Assembly: GCA_900472175.1 (NCBI GenBank)
Contig: UCHD01000005.1
Location: 248,001-312,000 of the forward strand
Direction of reading: 5' to 3'
Length of the DNA: 64,000 nucleotides
Origin: Hyphomicrobiales bacterium
GTDB taxonomy: Bacteria > Pseudomonadota > Alphaproteobacteria > Rhizobiales > Rhizobiaceae
Each line of letters begins with the position of its first letter. Positions within the stretch are counted from its first letter, which is position 1. Of this stretch, positions 26,066 through 34,969 are shown in pieces. Under the pieces are notes generated by a model. It searched no databases. It saw nothing but the letters and a program-made list of their open reading frames with translations, and was not told the DNA's origin. Position numbers and translations under genes: made by a program.

Positions 26066-26650
26066 ATGGCGATACCCTCTCTTCCCACCCGAGACCGCAT
26101 TGTTTCTGCGGCTTCAAAGCTGTTTTACAGCGAGGGCATCCGTGCCGTCAGCGTCGATGCGGTGGCGGAAAAGGCGGGAGTGACCAAGCGCACGCTTTAC
26201 TACCATTTCGACAGCAAGGACGACCTGATCGCCGCTTATCTGGAAGAGCGTGACCAGCCCAATCTGGTCCTATTCAAGCGATGGTTTTCAGAAACGGAAG
26301 GCGATGTCGCCGACAAGGTGCGTGGTATCTTCTTCAATCTGGCGGTTGCAGCCCGGCATCCGCGCTGGAAGGGCTGCGGGTTTCTGAGAACCTCCGCCGA
26401 GCTTGCCAACATGCCTGGCCATCCGGCAATGAAGATCGGAGCGGCCCACAAGCGCCGGGTCGAAGACTGGTTAAGCAGCGTTTTCGAGGCGGCGGAAATG
26501 CGCGCGCAGGCCCGGATACTCGCGCGGCAGACGATCCTGCTACTGGATGGGTCCTTTGCCGTCGCCCTGCTACACCGCGACCCGTCCTATATGGAAACGG
26601 CGGGCGAGGCGGTCCATACGCTTATCCGCGCGAGTCTGCGGCAATCGTAA
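26066..26650 (+). CDS. TetR/AcrR family transcriptional regulator
   Basis: A 194-residue regulator. The N-terminal helix-turn-helix is typical: TRDRIVSAASKLFYSEGIRAVSVDAVAEKAGVTKRTLYYHFDSKDDLIAAYL. The C-terminal ligand domain contains the WKGCGFLRTSAELAN segment found in one TetR subgroup. It is divergent from the alpha/beta hydrolase-ABM pair and probably represses it and itself. It ends next to the xdhC stop (convergent, 1 bp gap). Confidence 0.88.
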   Translation: MAIPSLPTRDRIVSAASKLFYSEGIRAVSVDAVAEKAGVTKRTLYYHFDSKDDLIAAYLEERDQPNLVLFKRWFSETEGDVADKVRGIFFNLAVAARHPRWKGCGFLRTSAELANMPGHPAMKIGAAHKRRVEDWLSSVFEAAEMRAQARILARQTILLLDGSFAVALLHRDPSYMETAGEAVHTLIRASLRQS

Positions 26651-26651
26651 G

Positions 26652-27458
26652 TTATCGTGCGTGCAGCGCGGCGAGGATCTCGGCCGCAGTCATGGCAGCG
26701 ATCACCGAAGGGCGCTTGTCGCTGACGGTCTTGCCGCCGATGGGCAGGGTCAGCCGGTTGAGCGCATCGTCGCGCAACCCTTCCTTCCTCGCCCAGCTAG
26801 AAAATGTCGCGCGCTTGGTCTTGGAGCCGATCATGCCGACATAAGCGAGGTCGTTGCGGGCAAGGGCTTCCCTGGCAATCAGGAAATCCAGTGCATGATC
26901 ATGGGTGAGAATAACCACGGCGGAACCCGGAGCGATATCCTTGACGATCGCCTCCGGCATGGCAACCAGGCGATGGCTGACACCGGCCGACATCAGGTCG
27001 AGTTCATTCTTTCGGGTTTCCACCGCATAGGTCTTCAGCGGTAAAAGCAGGAGTGCGTCTGCCAGTGCGCGTCCGACATGGCCAGCGCCGAACAGCCAGA
27101 CTTCCGGCAAGGCCTGCAATCGTTGCCTCAGTTTCCGGTCGAGTGCGGCGCGGGTGGCGTCGTCACCGATGCGGAATGTCAAAACCATGCGGCCACCGCA
27201 GCATTGGCCGATATCGGGGCCGAGCGGGATGTCCATCTCCAACTGGTCATTCACGCCCGCGAGCAATGCCCGGGCATGGTCGATTGCCAAATGCTCCATC
27301 TGGCCGCCGCCGATCGTGCCATGCGTGTCTGCAGGAGAGACCAGCATGAAGGTGCCGGTTTCGCGGGGTGTCGACCCGAAGGTCTGCTTGATCTCGACGA
27401 TGACCAGCTTGTATTCGCGCTCAAGGAACGCTTCGAGACTATCGACGGCAAAGTTCAT
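26652..27458 (-). CDS. xdhC: Xanthine dehydrogenase accessory protein XdhC
   Basis: A 268-residue chaperone that binds and inserts the sulfurated molybdenum cofactor into xanthine dehydrogenase. It shows GSTPRETGTFMLV, the GTIGGGQMEHLA motif, and the Rossmann segment VWLFGAGHVGRALADAL followed by TRKNEL. The ATG at 27458 lies 11 bp after the xdhB stop. It is the last gene of xdhABC. Confidence 0.92.
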   Translation of the reverse strand: MNFAVDSLEAFLEREYKLVIVEIKQTFGSTPRETGTFMLVSPADTHGTIGGGQMEHLAIDHARALLAGVNDQLEMDIPLGPDIGQCCGGRMVLTFRIGDDATRAALDRKLRQRLQALPEVWLFGAGHVGRALADALLLLPLKTYAVETRKNELDLMSAGVSHRLVAMPEAIVKDIAPGSAVVILTHDHALDFLIAREALARNDLAYVGMIGSKTKRATFSSWARKEGLRDDALNRLTLPIGGKTVSDKRPSVIAAMTAAEILAALHAR

Positions 27459-27469
27459 TTCAAGGCTCT

Positions 27470-29812
27470 TTATGCTCTTCCTGTCCGCAGGCGCTCGACG
27501 GCCATCAGGATGCGTTCCGGAGTGGCCGGTGTATCGAGCCGCGGGCATTCGCGATAATCGGCGACACTGGCAACCGCCATCGACAGGGCTTCAAGAACCG
27601 AGATCGGCAGCATGAACGGCGGCTCACCGACGGCCTTGGAGCGGCCAATGGTCATTTCGGCATTTTCAGCCCATTCCGCCAGCTTGACGTTGAAGATCTT
27701 GGGCCGGTCGGAGGCGAGCGGGATCTTGTAGGTCGATGGTGCGTGGGTGCGCAGCCGCCCCTTGGCATCCCACCACAATTCCTCGGTCGTCAGCCAGCCC
27801 ATGCCCTGCACGAAAGCGCCCTCGACCTGGCCGATGTCGATCGCCGGATTGAGCGACTTGCCGACATCGTGCAGCACATCGACCCGGTCGACCATATATT
27901 CGCCCGTCAGCGTATCGATGGAGACTTCCGAGACCGAGGCGCCGTAGGCGAAATAGTAGAACGGCGTGCCGCGGCCGGTGTTGCGGTCCCAGTGGATTTT
28001 CGGGGTCTTGTAGAAACCGGCCGCCGAGAGCTGAACGCGTGCGAAATAGGCCTGCTTGATGAAGGCTGGGAAGGGCACCAGCTCATCGCCGATCTTCACA
28101 TGATTGGGTACGAAAGTGATGTTTTCCCGCTCAGTCTGCCAGCGTTCGGCCGCGAAATCGACAAGCCGCTCCTTGATCTGCCGGGCCGCATCATAGGCCG
28201 CCATGCCGTTCAAATCCGAGCCGGAGGAGGCGGCGGTTGCCGATGTGTTCGGTACCTTGCCGGTGGTCGTCGCGGTGATCTTGACGTTGCTGATGTCGAC
28301 CTGAAAACTGTCGGCCAGAACCTGCGCCACCTTGGTGTAGAGCCCCTGGCCCATTTCGGTGCCGCCATGGTTCAGGTGGATCGAGCCGTCCTGATAGACA
28401 TGCACCAGCGCGCCCGCCTGGTTGAAGGCAGTCATGGTGAAGGAGATGCCGAATTTCACCGGCGTCAGGGCAATGCCCTTGCGGATAATGCGGCTGGTCC
28501 TGTTGAAGTCGATGACCGCGTTGCGCCTTGCCTGGTAATCGGCGCTCTCCTCCAGCTCAGAGACAATGCGCTGGATGATGTTGTCTTCCACCTGCTGGTG
28601 ATAGGGCGTCAGGTCGCGGCCGGAGCCTTTTTCGCCGTAGAAATTCAGCTTACGGATTTCCAGCGGGTCCTTGCCCAGCGCGTAGGCGATTTCCTCGATG
28701 ATCCGCTCGCCGCCGACCATGCCTTGCGGCCCGCCGAACCCGCGATAGGCGGTGTTGGAGACAGTATGTGTCTTCAGCGGTTGCGACGTCAGCTTCACAT
28801 GCGGATAGAAATAGGAGCTGTCTGCGTGAAAGAGAGCGCGGTCCGTCACCGGGCCGGACAGGTCCGAGGAATAGCCGCAGCGGGCCGCATAATTGGCTTT
28901 GACCGCATGGATACGGCCGTCTTCATCGAAGCCGACATCGTAGTCGACAAGGAAGTCGTGGCGTTTGCCCGTGGCGGTCATGTCCTCGTCGCGGTCGGGC
29001 CGGAACTTGACGGCGCGCTTCAGCTTCTTGGCAGCGACGGCTGCGAGCGCTGCAAACTGGTTGCCCTGGGTTTCCTTGCCGCCAAAGCCGCCGCCCATGC
29101 GCCGCACCTGCACGGTGACCGCGTTGGAGGGAACCCCAAGCACATGGCCAACCATATGCTGGACTTCGCTAGGATGCTGGGTGGACGACCAGACGGTGAT
29201 CTCGTCGTCCTCGCCCGGAATGGCCATGGCGATGTGGCTTTCAAGATAGAAGTGCTCCTGTCCGCCGATCCGCATCCGGCCGGTAAGGCGGCGCGGAGAG
29301 ATCTCCAGCTCGGCCTCGGCATCACCGCGTGACAAGGTCAGCGGTTTGGTGACAAGCTCAGCGCCGTTCTCCAGTGCGTCGAGAATATCCGTATGATGCC
29401 GCAGGTCGCGATAGATGATCTTCGCCTTGCGGGCAGCACGCCGGGCAATATCACGGGTTTCGGCGATCACGGCAAACGTCGGCTGTCCGTGGAATTGCAC
29501 CAGCCCCTCGGCCAGAACCGGTTCGTCATCGAGATGGCTGGGGCTGATGTCATTGGAATGCGGCATGTCCCTGGCTGTCAAAATGCAGACGACGCCCGGA
29601 TAGGCCTCCACCTCCGACAGATCCATGGAAACGATCTCGGCATGGGCGCGATCGGTCATGCCGAGGGCGCCGTGCAGCGTCCCGGCCGGTTCCGGAATGT
29701 CATCGATATAGTCGGCGGTGCCGGAGACGTGCTTGTGGGCGCTGTCGTGGCGCAGGTTCGAATGCATGGAGCCGGCGATGGTCTTGCGTTCCTCGAAGGT
29801 GGAATTGTCCAT
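27470..29812 (-). CDS. xdhB: Xanthine dehydrogenase molybdopterin-binding subunit
   Basis: A 780-residue large subunit that holds the molybdenum cofactor and oxidises hypoxanthine and xanthine to urate. The frame starts with DSAHKHVSGTADYIDDIPEP, then GGQEHFYLE, RMGGGFGGKE, AYRGFGGPQG and GTEMGQG, the Moco-contact motifs; a C-terminal GVGEPPF-like loop appears as AVGEPPFML. Two ATGs are possible: 29818 overlaps the xdhA stop, but 29812 has better spacing to the GGGGAG ribosome site. It is coupled to xdhA. Confidence 0.95.
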   Translation of the reverse strand: MDNSTFEERKTIAGSMHSNLRHDSAHKHVSGTADYIDDIPEPAGTLHGALGMTDRAHAEIVSMDLSEVEAYPGVVCILTARDMPHSNDISPSHLDDEPVLAEGLVQFHGQPTFAVIAETRDIARRAARKAKIIYRDLRHHTDILDALENGAELVTKPLTLSRGDAEAELEISPRRLTGRMRIGGQEHFYLESHIAMAIPGEDDEITVWSSTQHPSEVQHMVGHVLGVPSNAVTVQVRRMGGGFGGKETQGNQFAALAAVAAKKLKRAVKFRPDRDEDMTATGKRHDFLVDYDVGFDEDGRIHAVKANYAARCGYSSDLSGPVTDRALFHADSSYFYPHVKLTSQPLKTHTVSNTAYRGFGGPQGMVGGERIIEEIAYALGKDPLEIRKLNFYGEKGSGRDLTPYHQQVEDNIIQRIVSELEESADYQARRNAVIDFNRTSRIIRKGIALTPVKFGISFTMTAFNQAGALVHVYQDGSIHLNHGGTEMGQGLYTKVAQVLADSFQVDISNVKITATTTGKVPNTSATAASSGSDLNGMAAYDAARQIKERLVDFAAERWQTERENITFVPNHVKIGDELVPFPAFIKQAYFARVQLSAAGFYKTPKIHWDRNTGRGTPFYYFAYGASVSEVSIDTLTGEYMVDRVDVLHDVGKSLNPAIDIGQVEGAFVQGMGWLTTEELWWDAKGRLRTHAPSTYKIPLASDRPKIFNVKLAEWAENAEMTIGRSKAVGEPPFMLPISVLEALSMAVASVADYRECPRLDTPATPERILMAVERLRTGRA

Positions 29813-29814
29813 GA

Positions 29815-31293
29815 TCATTTCTCCCCTGCGGCAAACCGCACGAGTTCTGACGGTTCTCCCGACGTCTCCAGGAAGAACCGCAACAGCAGATTTTTCGCCG
29901 TCAACATGCGATAGGCGGCGGTGGCGCGCCAATCCGTCAGCGGTTGATAATCGGCCTCAAACGCCGCTTGTGCGATACGAACGGTTTCTTCGCTCCAGAG
30001 GTTCCCGATCAATGTTTTTTCGACATTGGAGGCCCGCTTTGGCGTCCCGGCCATGCCGCCGAATGCGATCCGCGCCGAAGCAACAGTGTTGTCATTGTTG
30101 AGCGCAAGGCGGAAAGCGCCGCAGAGCGCCGAGATATCCTCGTCGCGGCGTTTGGAAATCTTGTAGACGGCGAAATGATCGTCTTCAGGCAAATGCGGCA
30201 CGAAAATGCTTTCGACGAATTCGCCGGGTTTACGATCCTGGCGGCCATATTCGATGAAATAGGCTTCGAGCGGCACAGTTCGCTGCCCGGTTTTCGAACG
30301 CAGATTGACGCTGGCGCCAAGCGCGATCAGCGGCGGCGGCGTGTCGCCGATCGGCGAGCCGTTGGCGACATTGCCGCCGATCGTGCCCATGTTGCGCACC
30401 TGCTCGCCGCCGAGACGGTCAAGCATGCGGCCAAAGGCGGGATAGCGGGCGGAAATGGCTAAAAACGCGGCGGAATAGCTCACGCCAGCCCCGATCACGA
30501 TGCCATCCTCCATTTCGCGAATGAACTGCAGGTCTTCCAGGCCGTTGATGAAAATGACCGGATTCAAGGAACGCATCTGCTTGGTGACCCAAAGCCCAAC
30601 GTCGGTGGACCCGGCAACGATGGTCGCCTGCGGGTGATCGGCAAGCACCTCGGCAAGATCAGCCGCCGTGCCGGGGACGATCAGGGTGGCATCATCGCTT
30701 GTCATGCGGATCGTTTGTGGCGAGCGGATTGCGGTCAGCTTGGTGATGATCTCGTTCCTGGCTTTGACGATCGGGTCGAACACGGCATCGGGTCTGGCCT
30801 TCGCCACGGCTTCCGCCGCCCTGACGATCGGCTCGTAGCCCGTGCAGCGACAGAGATTGCCTTGCAGCGCCTTTTCGATATCGGCCCGGCCGGGATTGTC
30901 CTTCGATAGCCAGAGACCATAGAGCGACATGACGAAGCCGGGGGTGCAGAAGCCGCATTGCGAGCCGTGATAGTCAACCATCGCCTGCTGAACCGGATGC
31001 AGCGTTCCATCCTTTGCCGCCAGATGTTCGACGGTGACGACATGAGTGGCGTTCAGCGAGCCGGTGAACCGGATGCAGGCATTGACGCTTTCGTAAACGA
31101 GTTCACCGGCGGATAGCCGTCCTACCAACACGGTGCAGGCGCCGCAATCTCCTTCGGCGCAGCCTTCCTTGGTGCCGGTCATACGCTTTTCGAGGCGCAG
31201 GAAATCCAGGAGCGTCGCGGTTGGCTGCACGGTGGTGAGCGCAATCTCCCGATCGTTCAGGATAAAACGGATGCTGCCGGAAGACTGTGTCAT
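29815..31293 (-). CDS. xdhA: Xanthine dehydrogenase small subunit (2Fe-2S and FAD)
   Basis: A 492-residue subunit. The N-terminal [2Fe-2S] domain carries CAEGDCGACTVLVG; the second cluster domain carries CGFCTPGF and CRCTGYEPI. From residue 190 an FAD domain follows with the IVAGSTDVGLW and MGTIGGNVANGSPIGD motifs. It takes electrons from the molybdenum centre to NAD+. It is first in xdhABC and divergent from glpK over about 220 bp. Confidence 0.95.
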   Translation of the reverse strand: MTQSSGSIRFILNDREIALTTVQPTATLLDFLRLEKRMTGTKEGCAEGDCGACTVLVGRLSAGELVYESVNACIRFTGSLNATHVVTVEHLAAKDGTLHPVQQAMVDYHGSQCGFCTPGFVMSLYGLWLSKDNPGRADIEKALQGNLCRCTGYEPIVRAAEAVAKARPDAVFDPIVKARNEIITKLTAIRSPQTIRMTSDDATLIVPGTAADLAEVLADHPQATIVAGSTDVGLWVTKQMRSLNPVIFINGLEDLQFIREMEDGIVIGAGVSYSAAFLAISARYPAFGRMLDRLGGEQVRNMGTIGGNVANGSPIGDTPPPLIALGASVNLRSKTGQRTVPLEAYFIEYGRQDRKPGEFVESIFVPHLPEDDHFAVYKISKRRDEDISALCGAFRLALNNDNTVASARIAFGGMAGTPKRASNVEKTLIGNLWSEETVRIAQAAFEADYQPLTDWRATAAYRMLTAKNLLLRFFLETSGEPSELVRFAAGEK

Positions 31294-31417
31294 GCTTCTC
31301 TTCTTTTCATTTCGACTCTTGAAACTATGCCCAAAACCAGCACCGTGACAATTGTGTTTCTACCATTGCAGCCTGCCTTTTTCATGCGTCTTCGGGCCTG
31401 TGGAGTTGCGTTTTGTT

Positions 31418-31449
31418 TTCGTTTGACATTCGTTTTTGTATCGTATTGA
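31418..31449 (+). promoter_or_regulatory. Possible glpK promoter/operator with two TTCGTTT direct repeats
   Basis: TTCGTTT occurs at 31418-31424 and 31429-31435, one helical turn apart, around a TTGACA at 31423-31428 and a TATTGA at 31444-31449 (15-bp spacer, short of ideal). Direct TTCG-containing repeats are a known style of DeoR-type regulators, the family of GlpR. It lies about 60-90 bp before glpK. Tentative. Confidence 0.35.
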
Positions 31450-31511
31450 AGTTTTTGAAATGGCTCGCGCGGGAGAAATCGCGAGAAAGAAGAAACGCTG
31501 GGAGGGGCAGA

Positions 31512-33005
31512 ATGAGCGGATATGTTCTCGCAATCGATCAGGGCACGACATCGAGCCGTGCGATCGTCTTCGACAAGGACCAGAAAATCGCTGGGTCCGG
31601 GCAGAAGGAATTCAAGCAGCATTTTCCGAAATCCGGCTGGGTCGAGCATGACCCCGAGGAAATCTGGGACACTGTCGTCTGGGCGATCAAAGAGGCGATC
31701 AGCAAGGCCGGCATCAAGGCCAGCGACCTTTCGGCCATCGGTATCACCAACCAGCGCGAGACCGTCGTCGTCTGGGAGCGTGATAGTGGCAAGGCGATCC
31801 ACAATGCCATCGTTTGGCAGGACCGGCGCACCGCGTCCTATTGCGACAAGCTGAAACGTCAAGGCTTGGAGAAGACCTTCACCAAGAAGACCGGCCTGCT
31901 GCTTGATCCCTATTTTTCCGGTACGAAGTTGTCCTGGATGCTCGCCAATGTCAAAGGCGCCCGCACGCGTGGTTCCAGGGGCGATCTATGCTTCGGCACC
32001 GTCGATACATTCCTGATCTGGCGGCTGACCGGTGGCAAATCCTTCGTCACCGATGCAACCAATGCCTCGCGCACGCTGATGTTCAACATCGCCACCAATG
32101 ACTGGGACCGCGAACTGCTCGAGATCCTGCGTGTGCCGGAAGCAATGTTGCCGCAGGTTCTCGATTGCGCTGCCGATTTCGGCGTGACGGACGCTTCTAT
32201 TTTCGGTGCGGAAATCCCGATCCTCGGCGTGGCCGGTGACCAGCAGGCGGCCACGATCGGGCAGGCCTGCTTCCAACCCGGCATGATGAAATCGACCTAT
32301 GGTACTGGTTGCTTTGCACTTTTGAACACCGGCAAGGATATCGTCCGCTCAAAGAACCGGCTGTTGACGACCATTGCCTACCGCCTCGACGGCGAGACCA
32401 CTTATGCGCTGGAAGGCTCGATCTTCGTTGCCGGTGCCGCCGTGCAGTGGTTGCGGGATGGTCTGAAGGTCATCAAGGCGGCGCCAGATACCGGCACGCT
32501 GGCCGCAAGCGCCGATCCCTCACAGGACGTCTATCTTGTTCCAGCGTTCACCGGCCTTGGCGCGCCGCACTGGGATCCGGATGCGCGCGGCGCCATCTTT
32601 GGCATGACGCGCAATACCGGCCCGGCCGAGTTTGCCCGCGCAGCCCTTGAGGCCGTCTGCTACCAGACGCGCGATCTGCTTGATGCCATGCACAAGGACT
32701 GGAAGAGCAACGGCAAGGAAACCGTTTTGCGTGTCGATGGCGGCATGGTTGCCTCCGACTGGACGATGCAGCGCCTGTCTGATCTGCTCGATGCGCCGGT
32801 CGACCGGCCGACCATTCTGGAAACAACGGCGCTTGGCGTTGCCTGGCTTGCCGGCAGTCGGGCAGGGGTCTGGCCGAACCAGAAGGATTTCGCCAAGTCC
32901 TGGGCAAGAGATCAGCGGTTCGAGCCGGAGATGGACGAAAAGATCCGGGCCGGAAAGCTGAAGGGCTGGCGGAATGCGGTCCGGCGGACGCTGAGTGACG
33001 GTTAG
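31512..33005 (+). CDS. glpK: Glycerol kinase
   Basis: A 497-residue kinase of the FGGY family that makes glycerol 3-phosphate. It starts with [18 protein letters not shown], and has the [14 protein letters not shown] motif, the family signature around [16 protein letters not shown], and the C-terminal ATP site [15 protein letters not shown]. The frame is open 33 codons upstream, but the ATG at 31512 has GGGAGGGG upstream and begins the conserved part. No glpD or transporter lies next to it. Confidence 0.95.
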   Translation: MSGYVLAIDQGTTSSRAIVFDKDQKIAGSGQKEFKQHFPKSGWVEHDPEEIWDTVVWAIKEAISKAGIKASDLSAIGITNQRETVVVWERDSGKAIHNAIVWQDRRTASYCDKLKRQGLEKTFTKKTGLLLDPYFSGTKLSWMLANVKGARTRGSRGDLCFGTVDTFLIWRLTGGKSFVTDATNASRTLMFNIATNDWDRELLEILRVPEAMLPQVLDCAADFGVTDASIFGAEIPILGVAGDQQAATIGQACFQPGMMKSTYGTGCFALLNTGKDIVRSKNRLLTTIAYRLDGETTYALEGSIFVAGAAVQWLRDGLKVIKAAPDTGTLAASADPSQDVYLVPAFTGLGAPHWDPDARGAIFGMTRNTGPAEFARAALEAVCYQTRDLLDAMHKDWKSNGKETVLRVDGGMVASDWTMQRLSDLLDAPVDRPTILETTALGVAWLAGSRAGVWPNQKDFAKSWARDQRFEPEMDEKIRAGKLKGWRNAVRRTLSDG

Positions 33006-33048
33006 GAATATTGAAGCCGGACATTAATGGCGCTGTAAAGTTAACGCT

Positions 33049-33106
33049 ACCGGCCAACTCGGCCAGCGGGATGGTCTGTCCTCGTTGCCTTTAAGTTTAC
33101 GAGGCC
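33049..33106 (+). repeat. 58-bp direct repeat, left copy
   Basis: About 52 of 58 bases match the copy at 34751-34808 in the same orientation. It lies just after the BamA-like gene's stop and is preceded at 33029 by GGCGCTGTAAAGTTAACG, which looks like a mobile-element end. Together the two copies bracket the BamA-like gene. Confidence 0.85.
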
Positions 33107-33120
33107 ATGCGGGGTCAGGT

Positions 33121-34275
33121 TCAATCCATGCTCCGCGCCCAAGCATGGCCGAACTGGATGTAGAAGGTTGTATCTTCTGGCCCGCGCGCGATATCCAGCC
33201 CAACGTCGATACCCAATTTGCGGGCAATCCGGTATCTGATACCTGCTCCGTAGGTCCAGATATTGTCCTGGGGCTCATAAAGCCGTGAGTTGTTCACAAA
33301 GGTTTGGCCATAGCCGCCAAACACAACGCCGGCCCAACGAGGCGTCAGCTGACGGCGCAACTCCGTCTCGATACTCAGTGCTGTGTCGCCCTGATAGCGA
33401 CCCGATTGAACTCCGCGAAGATCCACGCTTGGCGACATGAAAAACGGCGCGCCTTTGGAAACTGTATCGATACTCAGTTTGGTGCCAAGCGACCATGCGT
33501 CGCCGAACTCCTGGAAGGCGTGGATGTCGAGCTGGCTCGCGTTGAACGTTCGGTCGCTTCCGAAAGTATCGGAATAGGCGTCGAATGTAAGAATGGCATT
33601 TATGCCTTGTGTGGGCGTGATGGGGTTGTTGCGTGTATCATAATTCATCGACAATCCCAGCGCTGTATACTGGCGCTCGTCCACAAACCTGTCGATGATC
33701 GTGTTCACCTGGTCGGCAAGTGGGCCTTGCGTGCTCAACGATACGTCCGACGTACGGTATATGAAGCGTGGCCCGACCGAAAACGACGTGTCCGGAATCT
33801 TGTAACGGATATTGCCGAAACCGAATTTCATTCCGTTGCGATAGTCAATTTCGTTGCTGCCCCCAAAGGGAAAAATCGGCAAGGTCACGTCGGCAACGCC
33901 AAAGCCGAAACGATAGAGCCACTGGCCCTCCGCAAATGTGCCTTGCTGCACCAGTCCGCCCCCCCAAGACCCATTTCCTGTGTACGCCCCACCCATAATC
34001 GTGCGGCCGGGCGCCGCGTCGGGCGTAGTCGGAGGATGGATGAATTGGCCGGCAATCCCCAGGCCTCCGTCGACCGCCGGTTCGGTGATGATGACTGGAA
34101 CCGGGATGAACCCGCCCCGGCCGAGGAGGCCGGAAACATCCAGGTACCCATCCTCCGGATCGAGGAGATCAGCGCCCCAGTCAAAAGCCAGCACGGGCGT
34201 TGTGGCAAAGCCCAGAAACGCTATGCCGATGAGGAACACCCTGGAGACAATCGCTCGGTACGGCCAAACTATCAT
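33121..34275 (-). CDS. BamA/TamA-family outer-membrane beta-barrel protein, no POTRA domains
   Basis: A 384-residue outer-membrane protein. A signal peptide ends near residue 30 (FATTPVLA|FDWG). The mature start LDPEDGYLDVSGLLGRGGFIPVPVIITEPAVDGG is shared by a family of short Omp85-like proteins, followed directly by beta-strands and the Omp85-type end FYIQFGHAW. No POTRA domain is present, so it is not the essential BamA. It is flanked by 58-bp direct repeats and an IS6 remnant, and has its own promoter region upstream. Function unknown; possibly a lipase- or transport-related barrel. Confidence 0.82.
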   Translation of the reverse strand: MIVWPYRAIVSRVFLIGIAFLGFATTPVLAFDWGADLLDPEDGYLDVSGLLGRGGFIPVPVIITEPAVDGGLGIAGQFIHPPTTPDAAPGRTIMGGAYTGNGSWGGGLVQQGTFAEGQWLYRFGFGVADVTLPIFPFGGSNEIDYRNGMKFGFGNIRYKIPDTSFSVGPRFIYRTSDVSLSTQGPLADQVNTIIDRFVDERQYTALGLSMNYDTRNNPITPTQGINAILTFDAYSDTFGSDRTFNASQLDIHAFQEFGDAWSLGTKLSIDTVSKGAPFFMSPSVDLRGVQSGRYQGDTALSIETELRRQLTPRWAGVVFGGYGQTFVNNSRLYEPQDNIWTYGAGIRYRIARKLGIDVGLDIARGPEDTTFYIQFGHAWARSMD

Positions 34276-34585
34276 GACACTTCAAATGACCTCTAGCGTT
34301 AGAGCTGGATCCAACCTGGATTAACCCGGGATGGTTGTAAGCAACTTCTCACCTCTCCAAGTGAATCCCATATCGATTTCTGTTACAAGAGGGCGTTGGT
34401 GTATCGATCACAATCAGGAGGGATTTCATTTTTAGATGACGTTGACCATGGCGCCTGTGTACAGCGCCGGACGGATTTGGCACCCACACAGGCAAGCATA
34501 GGGTTAGGGATGACGCAGCCGATAGCGACCTCCGGTGGCATCGTCAACTTAACGGAACACGGAACTCACTGTGCGATGACGGTCC

Positions 34586-34669
34586 ATGAGGGAGCCTGAT
34601 CCACTATATCGCCACCATCGCTTTCCCGCTGAAATCATTGCCATCGCCGTGTGGTTCTATTTCCACATC
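34586..34669 (+). pseudogene. N-terminal fragment of an IS6-family transposase
   Basis: The first 28 codons read DPLYRHHRFPAEIIAIAVWF and a little more, which matches the N-terminus of rhizobial IS6-family transposases (RHRFPAEVI-AVWLYFRF pattern). After that the reading frame no longer resembles a transposase: the helix-turn-helix and DDE domains are missing. It is therefore a decayed insertion sequence end. Confidence 0.6.
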
Positions 34670-34750
34670 CCCGATACGACATCTCCTCGGGTCATCATCG
34701 CGAATGCGTTCAGCGGCGATGAACCTGTGGGCGAAAATCGCCCGGACGTG

Positions 34751-34808
34751 ACCGGCAAACTCGGCCAGCGTGATGGTCAGTCCTCGTTGCCGTTAAATTT
34801 ACGAGGTC
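34751..34808 (+). repeat. 58-bp direct repeat, right copy
   Basis: Same orientation as the copy at 33049-33106, with about six mismatches; shared core GTCCTCGTTGCC followed by TTAA and TTTACGAGG. It lies 80 bp after the IS6 transposase fragment and may be part of the same former element. Confidence 0.85.
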
Positions 34809-34969
34809 CACGGGCACCGGGGTGCATCTGCTTAATCCTTAGGAATCATAATCCAACTGGAAACGCACTGTTTCAACTGGCGTGCTGTGATCCGCCCGCA
34901 ATGTTGATTATCTGAGTTACCGAAACGTTCTCTTTGTCCTTTTGGGGCTTTTCAGCCAGGTAGGAACCC

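Larger units (their letters stand above)
34276..34969. other. Gene-poor region with mobile-element remnants
   Basis: Nearly 700 bp with no intact gene. It holds the BamA-like gene's promoter, a truncated IS6-type transposase start (34586-34669), the right copy of the 58-bp repeat, and the promoter of the flavin monooxygenase. At about 34548 CGTCAACTTAACGG resembles, in inverse orientation, CGTTAACTTTACAG at the left element end (11 of 14 bases). Open frames at 34396-34599 and beyond 34670 have no family likeness. Confidence 0.6.

Noticed and set aside
27743-29332. 529-codon open frame on the plus strand
   Set aside because: Antisense to xdhB; no motif.
33121-34275. Essential BamA
   Set aside because: POTRA domains are absent and the protein is half the usual length.
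34396-34599. Possible 67-residue gene in the repeat-rich region
   Set aside because: No ribosome site, no family likeness, low-complexity translation; overlaps the IS6 fragment start.
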